Source of the DNA: Deltaproteobacteria bacterium HGW-Deltaproteobacteria-18
Lineage (GTDB): Bacteria > Desulfobacterota > Desulfovibrionia > Desulfovibrionales > Desulfomicrobiaceae
DNA: 64,000 bases
NCBI GenBank assembly: GCA_002841885.1
Contig: PHBE01000008.1
Location: forward strand, 1 to 64,000
Direction: 5' to 3'
Under the pieces are notes generated by a model that was given only the letters and a program-made list of their open reading frames with translations, ran no database searches and was not told the DNA's origin. This document shows, one piece after another, positions 42,658-53,700 of this stretch (its first letter is position 1; each line of letters starts with the position of its first letter). The position numbers and the translations under genes were made by a program.

Positions 42658-43797
42658 ATGAATAATGAAGGTATTGATTGGGAACAATTAGACTGGAAAA
42701 AAGAATTAAATAATAACGTTGTAAGTATAAGCCAGCTAAAAAAATATGTAGATTTTAGCGATGAAGAAGAACAAAAACTCTTAGAAATTTCAAGAATCCA
42801 TCCGATAAATATACCTAGATATTACTTAAGTCTTATGCGCGCCGATGATCCGTGCGACCCTGTACGGAAAATGTGCTTTCCGAGTGTCGACGAGCTTGTG
42901 ATTGATGGGTCGATGGGGGAGACTACTTCTGATCCGTATGGGGACGACAAGCACGACAAGGAAAATGGAGTTCTGCACAAGTATGATTACACGGCTCTGC
43001 TGGTGGCCAATGAGTACTGTGCGATGTATTGCCGCCATTGCTTTCGTAGGAGGTCGGTCGGGCGACCCCGGGATCAGGAGGACAGGCGGGTCGACGGGGC
43101 TGTAAAGTATATTTCGGAGCATCCGGAGATAACGAATGTGGTTATCTCCGGTGGAGATCCGCTCATGCTCCCCAATTCCGTCTTGCGCCGCCTGCTTATG
43201 TCTCTTGCCAAGATAGACCATCTGGATTTCGTGCGCATCGGAACGCGAGCGCCTGTCACCTACCCCATTCGCCTTTTCGATGACGATCTCATTGAACTCC
43301 TGCAGGAATTCAATGAAAAAAAATCGCTCTACGTACCGACACACTTCAATCACGTGAACGAGATCACCTCCACGTCTGCAAAGGCTGTTTACCGGCTCAG
43401 ACGAATCGGAATTACCGTCAACAACCAGGCCGTACTGCTTCGAGGCGTCAATGATACTTCAGAAGACATAATAAATCTCATGCGTGGACTGCTACGCATC
43501 GGAGTCAGTCCTTATTATCTTTACCAGTGCATGCCTGTATCCAGAGTGCGGCATCATTTTCAGATTCCTCTGAAACGAGGAGTGGAAATCGTCGACCGGG
43601 CCAGGCAGGAGCTTGATGGTTACGGGAAGCGTTTTAAGTTCATAATCGGACACGATATCGGGAAACTTGAAATCTGTGGTATGTTCGACAACAAGATAGT
43701 TCTCAAACAATTGCATGCAAGATCAGGACATGGAGAACAGGCTTCAAGAATCATTATGCAGGAATTAGACGATAACGCAGGTTGGGTGGATCTGTAG
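42658..43797 (+). CDS. KamA-family radical SAM aminomutase homologue with altered substrate pocket
   Basis: 379 residues. The radical SAM cluster motif is CAMYCRHC (Cys121, 125, 128), followed by FRRRSVG, and the GGDP SAM-binding segment is at about 163. Lysine 2,3-aminomutases use S-adenosylmethionine and PLP to move an alpha-amino group to the beta carbon. The PLP lysine equivalent appears kept (GHDIGK, Lys336), but the Gly-rich loop before it is changed. The acidic residues that grip the lysine side chain, as I recall Asp293 and Asp330, are replaced (QCMPVSR; FIIGHD). So another amino acid is probably the substrate. The gene heads the NRPS cluster and likely supplies a beta-amino acid. GC content rises abruptly after codon 60. 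Confidence 0.8.
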   Translation: MNNEGIDWEQLDWKKELNNNVVSISQLKKYVDFSDEEEQKLLEISRIHPINIPRYYLSLMRADDPCDPVRKMCFPSVDELVIDGSMGETTSDPYGDDKHDKENGVLHKYDYTALLVANEYCAMYCRHCFRRRSVGRPRDQEDRRVDGAVKYISEHPEITNVVISGGDPLMLPNSVLRRLLMSLAKIDHLDFVRIGTRAPVTYPIRLFDDDLIELLQEFNEKKSLYVPTHFNHVNEITSTSAKAVYRLRRIGITVNNQAVLLRGVNDTSEDIINLMRGLLRIGVSPYYLYQCMPVSRVRHHFQIPLKRGVEIVDRARQELDGYGKRFKFIIGHDIGKLEICGMFDNKIVLKQLHARSGHGEQASRIIMQELDDNAGWVDL

Positions 43798-43913
43798 GAG
43801 CTCTCTGCGACTCGGCGCGACATAGGTGATTTTCTTTTCTTGGCCTTGTTCGTATTTATTGCATTGATTTTTTGTGCATAATAGATATTTTATTTTTAAA
43901 AAAAGCGATATTC

Positions 43914-44687
43914 ATGACATATTCTCTTAATACAAAGCTTTTTTGTATTCCCCATGCAGGGGGAAGTGCTACGTATTATTCTCGATTCAAGGATTTCTTC
44001 TCCGAAGGAATTGATGTTCACCCTTTGGAAATGGCGGGCAGGGGGCGGCGTTGTCGTGATCCGCTGTCAACCAGCATGGACACGATAAGCGAGGATCTTT
44101 TTACGCAAATCGAACCGGTCGCCCGTTCATGTCCTTACGCCCTGTTCGGGCATAGCATGGGGGCCTTGCTGGCTTTGCTGTGCGCGCATCGGGCCCGGGA
44201 GAAAGACATGCCGCTGCCGGAAGCGCTGTTTGTTTCCGCGTGCGCGACTCCGGACAATTTTCTGACCAAATCGTCCGCTCCTGTTTCGTCGTTTCCGCCG
44301 GACCAGCTTTGGCGGCATATCAGGGATCTTGGAGGGCTTCCTCCGGATGTCGCCATGTCCAAGGAGTTATGCCAATATCTGGAGCCGATTTTGTATGCGG
44401 ATTTCACAGCCCTTGACACGTGGAATCCGGCCGACATTGATCCGCTGCCCGTGCCCATCACCGTGTTTCTTGGAAACGAGGACCTGCTTCGGGAGTCCAA
44501 GGCCTGCGAGTGGAGCAAGCTGACGACCCGGGAGTTCTCGATTCATTCATTTTCAGGCAATCATTTTTATCTGCAGGATAATTGGGCTGCACTGGCTGCG
44601 CTTATCGAGCAAACTCTCACGCCTTCCGGCTGGAATGCCGCGCGATCAGCCAAGTTGCCATGTAGCCTTGGGGATGATCAAGCATGA
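43914..44687 (+). CDS. Type II thioesterase of NRPS/PKS cluster
   Basis: 257 residues from the ATG at 43914. An alpha/beta hydrolase of the GrsT/SrfAD type: FCIPHAGGSATYY at the N-terminus, MAGRGRR, nucleophile motif GHSMG (Ser about 81), FLGNEDLL with the catalytic Asp, and FSGNHFYL with the catalytic His near residue 215. These enzymes clear misprimed or stalled acyl groups from carrier proteins. No strong ribosome site is seen. It lies between the aminomutase and the megasynthase on the same strand. Confidence 0.9.
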   Translation: MTYSLNTKLFCIPHAGGSATYYSRFKDFFSEGIDVHPLEMAGRGRRCRDPLSTSMDTISEDLFTQIEPVARSCPYALFGHSMGALLALLCAHRAREKDMPLPEALFVSACATPDNFLTKSSAPVSSFPPDQLWRHIRDLGGLPPDVAMSKELCQYLEPILYADFTALDTWNPADIDPLPVPITVFLGNEDLLRESKACEWSKLTTREFSIHSFSGNHFYLQDNWAALAALIEQTLTPSGWNAARSAKLPCSLGDDQA

Positions 44688-44733
44688 TCAACGGTGCGGA
44701 TATGTTGCGGAATAGACTTTCATGGAGAACGCT

Positions 44734-47700
44734 ATGATCAGCGATGAGCTGAAAATTCTTTCTTTTACGAGTTGTCAGAAAGAAATATGGCTATCCGGTC
44801 AAGCATCGGCTTCAGATTATAACGAAGTATCGATCAGGGGAATATTTTGGGTCAGCAACAGACTTTGCCCGAAGATTCTTCAAAAATCCATTGATATTGC
44901 ATTGCGGCAAAATCCACTGCTTGGATGTTCTCTTCATCTTAATGAAAAAGATCCATACTTCGATATCAACGAATGTAATGGTGTTGTTTTAAATTTTTAT
45001 GATGCCTCATCACATCACGATCCATCCTCATCAGCTAAGAAATATCTTGATGAGTTTTTTGAAGCTCCTGTGGATAAACATCCATCTCGTTTTGCGCTTA
45101 TTCATATTGGTCAGTCAGAGTGCATTTATGCAATAAAATTTTCTCATCTTGTCATTGATGGGCTTGCCTCTTTTTTTCATGTGGATTTGATCGCAGAAAT
45201 ATACAGCTCTCTTAAGCGTGGAGAAGACGTATCTGTCGAAGATTATGACTTTTTTTTGAAAAATTATGCACAGGACAAAAAGCATTTCGAATCGTCGAAA
45301 TTAGCCGGCGATCTGAAATTCTGGAAAAACCATCTGGAGGCGATGCCGGAGAAAAGAATTTTCAGGTCCCTTCCGGGCCATGCGGATGTCCTGGGTCATT
45401 CCCGGCATAAGAAATTTGTGCTCTCCGACGACGTCTCGAAATCCATCGACACGGTCCTGCGCAAGCACGCCGTGGGGCCGGCGGCGTATTTCACGGCGCT
45501 CCATGCCCTGATCGTTTCCTTCATGTGCGATGAGAAGCAGCTCGCCATCCAGACACCCATCGCATTTGGAGAACGCAAGTCGATCCGCGCAAGGCAGGGC
45601 GCTCAGATTGCAACTCCCCCCGTGTTTCTTGATCTTAGCCGACTTGACACCCTCGAATCCGTGATGAGGGAAGTGGGCGCGCAGAGCATGGCCTTTTTTC
45701 GTCACGTCCGTACTCCGTATCAACTTGCGATGCGCGAGATGGGCCACAAGAATTTCGCCTTTGTTGCAGACACGTTCGTGAACTTCCTGCCCAGCATGCC
45801 TGCGGGGAACCCTGACTTTCATATCACGACGGTCGTGCAGCACCACAGCGACCGGGAACCCATTCTGTTCGGGATCCTCATTCTGCAGGAACGGGAGATG
45901 GAGGGGTATTCCCTTACCGTGCGCAGCAGTTGCAACCATTTCAGCGAACGCGATGTCGAGAGGTATGTACGGCGTCTGGAATACCTGGCGATCCAACTGG
46001 AGCAGTGCTCCGATTTGTCCAGCCTTGATTATCTGCTCGATGAGGAGAAGCAGGAACTTTCGCGCCGGCAGCGGGGCGAGAGGCGAAGCTACGCGAACAG
46101 GCCGATACCGGAACTTTTTGACGATACGGTCCTGGCTTTCCGCGATGCACCGGCGGTTCGCGACGAATCCGGGGCCGTCTTGACCTATGCAGCGCTGCAG
46201 GAGAGGTCATTGCGTTGTGCCGCGTGGTTTCTGGGAAAAGGGGTCGGAAAGGGAGACATCGTCGCCGTCCTGGCCAAAAGAACCATCGCCCTGCCGGAAA
46301 TCATTCTCGGGATAATGAGGATCGGAGCCGTCTATCTGCCGCTGGACCCGAAGTCGCCCACGGAGCGTATCGGGCACATCGTCAGCGACGCGCAGGCGGC
46401 TTTTACCATTGATCCGGACGACATGTTCCTTGACGATGCCCCGTGCAGCACGGCGTTCGAGCAACTCTCACCGGGGGACGCGGCCTATGTGATCTATACT
46501 TCCGGTTCCACGGGCAAGCCCAAGGGCGTCATTATCCCTCACGAAGGTTTCGTGAACATGATCCAGGGGCAGATCGAAATATTCGGACTCTCCTGTGATG
46601 ATCGTGTTCTGCAGTTCGCTTCCCCTGCCTTTGACGCCTCTTTGTCCGAGATTTTCATGGGCCTTCTGTCCGGAGCCTGCCTGTATCCCGTGACGGACAA
46701 ATACCGGCATGATCCGTGGGCCCTGAAGAAATACATGGAAGAAAACGCGGTATCCGTGACGACATTTCCGCCCTCGTACCTGCATCTCTTCGACAAGGAT
46801 GAAATTTCCGGCCTGCGTGTTCTCATAACCGCAGGAGAGCCTCCCATCGCCAGGGACGCGCTGCATTACGCGGCGCGACTGCATTATTTCAACGCATACG
46901 GACCAACCGAAGCATGTGTCTGCGCTTCCATCAAAAGAGTTTTGCCGGGGACCAGCCTGCCCATCAGCTCCGGAACGCCCATCCCAAACGTCAATGCGTA
47001 CATCTTGAATTCGGACAAATCGCCGCTGCCGCCGGGCATGATCGGAGAGCTGCACATCGGAGGGGCGAGCCTGGCCCTTGGTTACCACGGGAACACGGAG
47101 ATGACGCAGAGTCGTTTTCAGACATTGCCCTGGGCGAATGGAGAAAGGGTTTACGCCACAGGTGACCTTGCGAGCTGGTCGGAAGATGGTGAAATCATAC
47201 TCGCCGGAAGAAGCGACGATCAGGTCAAAATCAGGGGAAACCGTGTTGAACTGGGCGAGGTGACGTTTTTGCTCGAAAAGTGCGAAGCCGTCAGCCAGGC
47301 CTTCGTGTTGGCGACCAGGGATGCGTCGGACCAGCCCACGCTTGCCGCTTTTCTGGTCCTGCATGGCGGCGGTACGGTCGAAGCCGTGGTCGGCTGGAGC
47401 AAGGAAAACCTGCCTGCGTACATGATTCCCTCAATCTGGCGTCACGTCAGCGCCATGCCGGTGACCGTGACCGGAAAAATCAACCGCGACGAGCTGCTCA
47501 GGATCGCTCAGGACAAAACCCCGGTCAATGCCGAGAAACCGGAGATCAGCCCCGAGCTGCTGGGAATCTGCGAACGCGTGCTCGGCAAGCCGTACGCCCC
47601 GGATCAGGATTTCTTTGTCCAGGGCGGGGACAGCCTGAAGGCCATGACCCTGCTCCATGAGATCCGCGGCACATGCCGCGTCGAAATCTCTTTTCGCGAT

Positions 47701-50700
47701 TTCGTGAAGTGCGCAAACCTGTACGATGTGGCAGCACTCTTGCGCGACAGCGAGCCGCAGGCATCATCGAGCCGGTGCGACAAGGCTCCGCTGAGCCGTG
47801 GTCAGTTCCAGCTCTGGGCCTATCAGCAGGCTAACGAGGGCACCGTCGACTACAACATGCCTTTTTTGATGGAAGTGAAAGGGGAGAGGGCTCAAGGCTT
47901 CGTCGATGCGCTGTGCCGGGCGCTCAAGGATCAGGAGCTTTTTTCCTGCACGCTGGACGGGGAGATCGACAATCCCTTTTTCCTGAGAAACGAGGCGGTT
48001 CAAATCCCCGTGCGCCAGACGGATTTTCCGGATTCCGTCACCGCGAAGCGGTATTTTGGTGAGCGTATCCACACTCCCTTCGACCTGCGCACCGAACTTC
48101 CGGTCCGGGTGGAGATCGCCAGGCTTGCAGGCAGCCTGCAGGTTCTCCTGCTGGTGCATCATATTGCCGGTGATGCGGAGAGCATCGAGATTCTGCTCAC
48201 CAATGCCTTGCAATACGTGCGCGGGGGAGTGGGCGCCAAGGGGCTCCTGGCCACGCAGGCGGAGTTTTGCCGCCGGGAGGACGCGTACCTGCGGTCCGCC
48301 GAATTGAAGATGGACCAGGCCTATTGGGACAGGGTCTTTGCTCCGCCAGCCACGGCCCTACATCCATCCCCGCGAAGAAAGGGGGCCATGGCCGCCATTG
48401 AGCTGCCGCCGGAGCTTCAAGCCAGCCTGCAACGCCTGGCGGAAAAAGCTGGCACCACCCTGCTGTGCTGCTTCGCCACCCTGCTTGGCGGTTTTCTGCG
48501 CAAGCGGCACGGCCTCGGGGAAATCCTTGTCGGCGTTCCCGTGGGCCTGCGCGAAACCCGGACGGAATTCGAGACCACGGGTTTTTATGTCGGCACCATA
48601 GCCCTGCGCCTCCGGGAAAACCGCGAGGAAGGTCTGGTCCCGGCGGTACGGGCCGTCGCGGCGCAGTTCAAGGAGGCGATCTCGCACAGTCGCTGCGGGA
48701 GTCCGGTCACGGACATTCTTGCGACCCATGCCCATGTCGAGAATATTGAGGCGCGAGGGCTTGCCGTCCACTCGCTGGAGCCGGAACTCAAGGCCAGCAA
48801 GTTCACGGGGAGCTTTACCCTCGAGACCGGCGTGCGCTCCAGGGTCGTTCTCGAGTATGATGAACTCTTCTTTCGAAACGGCCAGTCGCTCCTGTGGGAG
48901 TTTTCAAAGCACATCGCCACGGAATGCGGCGACGTCTCGCAAAGAGGGAATCTGCAGATCCTGGCGGATGCCTGGACGACGATTCTTGGTTCCGAAGCCG
49001 GCGACGGAAGCGAATTTTTCATGGATGGCGGCGATTCCATCAAGGCCATCCAGATTGTCGGCCTGTTGCACCGAGGCAAGGTCACGGCGCTCTCTGCCGC
49101 GGATTTCCTGCGCATACCGCGTTTTTCCGATCTTTGCCGGTTGCTTGAAGAGATTGGCGGCCCTGCTGACGCCCAAGCCCCTGGCTACGCACCCGTAGCG
49201 GCCGGGCAGCGGGTCCCGCTGCTTCCCTTGCAAGCCTTCTTCCTGCGTAGCCACCCCGGCCATTGGAAAAGCTTCTTCATGACGCTGCCCATGGAAATGG
49301 GGCCCGGCGTCGATCGGGCGAAGATCGAGGACTGGCTCGGGACTTTGCCGGGAAGGTACGAGGCGCTCAGGCTCTCCTTTGCCGACGGGTACGCCGTTGT
49401 GCTCCGGGATCCTCGGACGATTGCCCTTGCGAGCTGCGCCTTTGACGCGGGCGCTGAGCAGCGGGACGTGCTGCGTGAGGTCGTGCGGACCGTCATCGCG
49501 GGCCTTGATCCGGAACTGGGCGCGACCCTGGCTGCAGGTCTGGCGGAGCTGGGCGACCGGAAATTATTGGTGCTTGTCGGGCATCATCTGGTGCTCGACG
49601 CCGTTTCCCTGGACATTTTGCGCCAGGATCTGATCGCCTTCTGCCGGGGCGGGGAAAGGCCCGGCGAAGTCCACGGCGTAGCTACCAGGGCCGTCGAAGT
49701 ACGGAAGTTGGTGGACGAGGGAACCTTTCCCTCCCTGGATGACCATGCATTTTGGAGAGCGGTTTGCGCGACAGGCACGGGCGCGATTCATGCCCTGCGC
49801 GATGAACGCAAGGACCTGGCTTCGGAGAGGGGATTCACGCTCAAGCAGCTCCAGGGCTTTCGCCCCGATTATGCGCGCTCCGTGCGGTCGGAGCTTCTGT
49901 GGTCCTTGTCCGTGGCGCTCCATGCGCAGGGTCAGCGGGAAACGGTATTCGTCACCCTGGAAAGTCATGGCCGGGACACCCTGCTGCCCGGATTCGACAT
50001 GAGCAGGAGCCTTGGCTGGTTCACGGCGGTGTGTCCGCTGCCCCTGCGTCCCGCCGCAACCGTGGAGGAAGCCGAGCGGGTGATGGGCTTTGACATGACG
50101 CGGTTTTTAAGCCCCCTGAGCTGCAACGCCTACGGATATCTCAGGGACGCGCATCCCGAAGTTTTCACCTGTGATTCGCAGATAAGCTTCAACTACTTCG
50201 GAAGATTCTTCACTGAAATCGGCCAGGATTTCACGCCGCTTCCTGTTTTGGCCATGCCCGGAAACATTCCGGAGCTGTTGCATCCCGACTTCGAGCCAAA
50301 GAACCCGCTTGAGCTTGTCGTGTTCTTCGACGAATCGGGCGCGCTCAACCTCGGCGCGTATTTCAGCGCGCAGGTTCTGAGTCCCGATTGGGTGGAGGGA
50401 CTGCTCGACCGCTGGATGACCGTGCTGCGGACACTCCCGGCCTGCATCCCGGTCCTGCCGGAAGATGTCCGGGAGAAAATCCTTGAGATCAGCTGCTGCG
50501 AGGATGCGGACATAGGCGACATCCTGCCCCCCGATGCGACCCACGAACCCATGCTGTACCAGTACCTGTCGGAGGACAGGAGCGTTTACACGCAGCAGAT
50601 CGAGTTTCGTTTCAAAGGCCCCATCGACGATTTTTTGCTCATGAAGGCCTGGACCATGGTCGTTTCCAGGCACGAGAACTTGCGCTCCCTGTTCCCCATG

Positions 50701-53700
50701 CCCTGCGAAGGCGAGTTCTACCGCCTGGTGCTTCTCAAGGCCCGTGCGACCGTCGAATATTCCGATCTCTCCCATCTCCCGCATTCCCTGGCGGTGGCGA
50801 AAAAGGAGGACATGTCGGCTCTGGCGCGTACGCGCGGCTTTGATCTGAATACGGGCCCGCTCCTGCGCATGCAGCTTTGCAGGCTTGACGGCGAGACTTT
50901 CGCGTTTGGTTGGTGCTGTCACCATCTGCTCATGGACGGCTGGTGCATCGGGATACTTCTGGAGGAGCTTTTCACCGTTTATGACAGCCTCGAAAACGGC
51001 TCGCAGTTCACGCTGCCGGACCCTGTCTCCTTGTCGGGCTACAGGCGCTGGCGAGCCCGCTTCGACGAAATTTCCGCCAGGAAATACTGGGAATCGCTGC
51101 TGGAGGGTTTTGGCCCTCTGACGGGAATATGCAAAATAAAACCGTCCGGGATTGTCGTCGATCCTGTCGCCGTGGAATTGGTCCTGGACGCGGATCTCAG
51201 CCGTAAACTGCGCATGGTGGCCAACTCCCGCTCCGTGACCCTGCCCGTGCTGATCCAGTCGCTCTGGGCCATCGTCCTCAGTGCGGAAAACGGCCTTTGC
51301 CGGGATGTGGCCTTCGGCGTCGTGACCTCCGGCCGTCCGGCAGATCTTGCGGGCATAGACAGGACCGTGGGCCTGTTCATCCAGACCTTGCCGTTGCGGG
51401 CGCGATGGACGCGGGCAAATTCCTTCGGGGACCTCCTGGGCACGGTGAAGGACCAGGGCCTGAACCAGATGCGGCATGGCTATCTGCCGCTGGCCGAGAT
51501 CGGCCGGGATCTGTTCGATCATCTCATGGTTTTCGAGAACTATCCCTTCGAAACCCGGCTTCGGGACGGGCAGCTGGAGCTTCTGGGGGTTCACGGCTTC
51601 GAAAAGATACCTTATCCGCTGGGCATTTCCGTCATTCCCGGCGAAAGAATCCGTTTTCGCTTCCTCTACGATCCTTCCAGGATGGAACACGAGCGGGTCA
51701 ACGGGCTAAGCGACGGGCTGCATGCCCTGATGCGCTTCCTTTCCGTGGATGAGGACGTTTCGTGCCGAGTCCTGGAAGACTGCCTTGAAGGTGCTGGGAC
51801 AGTGCGGACCGGGTCCTGCGTGCATGCCCCGGTGCCCGGGCCGGACCGGCCCCTCGCCGCTTTTTCCAAATTTTCACCGGCTGCGCATGAACCAAACGAT
51901 GACATCGAAGGCGTGGTCCTTGAAATATACGAGTCCGTCCTGAAGTGCGCGGTCCCTTCCCCGGAGGCTGACTTCTTCCGGCTTGGCGGGCACAGCCTCC
52001 TGGCCATGCGTGTGCTGGCCCAGGTCAGCAAGAGATTTTCCGTGCAGGTCACCATCGAGGACATCCTGTCGCACCCAAATGTCAGGGCTCTCGCCGGTTT
52101 TGTCCGCTCCGCGTCGTTTTCATCCGTCCACATGCCCAAGGTGGCCTCCGGGAAGCGGTTTCCCCTGTCCGCCGGGCAGAGGCGAATCTGGTTTCTGCAG
52201 AGACTGCACGGCGACAGCCTTGCGTACCAGATTCCGTTTGCCGCGCGAATCGGCATACCCGTGGACACCGATGCACTGCAAAAGGCGCTTTTCCTGCTCG
52301 AAAGCCGTCATGATGCCTTGCGGCTGCGCGTTTTTTCCGACGAACCCGAACAGACGCTGGTTTCACCTGGCAGCCTGAAGCTTGAATGCATGGAGCGTCC
52401 TTGGTCTGCGGAAATGCTTGCGGACGAAGCCATGGATTTCGGCCCGGAGGAGGCTCTGGTCCGTGTTGCGCTGTTTCATGACGCCCCGTCCGGAGACGTC
52501 CTGCTGCTCCGTTTTCATCACATCATCTTCGACGGCTGGTCGGCGGAAATTTTCCTGAGGGAGTTGAATCAGGCCTACGCCGCCGTGCTAGGCGGCTCTT
52601 CGCCCGGCTGGCAGCCGCTGGACCTTGACTTTGCCAGCTACGTGGATTGGGAGCGCAGACAGGAGTTCACAGGGCTTGCGGCGGTGGCAAGGAACCTGCT
52701 GCCCCTTCCGGAAAGCCTGAAATTGCCTCTCGATTATCCCCGACCGGCCGCGCAGAGTTTCGAAGGCGCGGTTGTGGTTTTCGATCTGGACGCAAAGCGG
52801 AGCCAGGGCCTTAAATCCTGCGCGTCGCAACTGGGGGTGACGCTTTTTCCGGTGCTTTTGGCCCTGGTCAAAACGTTTCTGTACCGCCACACCGGCCAGG
52901 CCGACCTGGTTGTGGGCTGTCCAGCGGCGAACCGTGAGTCGGTGCAGGTGCAGAACATGATCGGACTGTTCGTCAATACCCTGGCCGTGCGCACGACGCT
53001 CAGGTCGCAAGCGGGATTTGAAGCGCTCGTGCGTGATGTGCAGGGGATTTTTCAGCATGCCCTGGCTGCGCAGTCCTGTCCTTTTGAAAAAGTGCTTGAT
53101 GAGCTTGCGGTGGACAGAAATCCGGCTCGCAACCCCCTTTTCGACGTGTTTGTCGCCCTGGAGGACGCGGGTTGGTCCAACTACGGCCAGAAACCTCTTC
53201 ACATGCAGCCGCTGGAGTTGCCGCACGCCAGGAGCAAATTCGACCTCAGTTTTTACTTCAAAGAGCGGCAGGATGGGAGTTTCGCGGTGCACATGGAATA
53301 TTGCACCGCGCTGTTCACGGAAGAGAGCGTAAGGCTCATGGGCCAGCGTCTCCTGCTGCTTCTGGATGAAGTGCTGCGGGGCGAAGATGTGCCCTTGTCC
53401 GATCTGGGCATTCTTCCGCCAGACGAGCAGGCCCGCATCGACGCTTTCAACAACACGGCCGAGCCCTTCGATATACAAGGCGACGTGGACGGCCGCTTCC
53501 GCGCCCAAGTCCGCAGGAGCGGCGGCGCCGTGGCTCTGGAGGAGGTTTCCGGCCGGTCCTGTAGCTATGATGAGTTGGACGCGAAGGTATCCGCCCTTGC
53601 TGCGCATCTGAGGGCGGCCGGACTTTCCCGGGGGGATTACGCCGGGGTCTGCTTCGAGCGGTCGTTGGAGATGATGGTCGCGATTTTTGCAGTTCTGCGT

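Noticed and set aside
50107-51690. 527-codon - strand ORF within the megasynthase
   Set aside because: Antisense of the E and C3 domains; no start signal and no recognisable domain.
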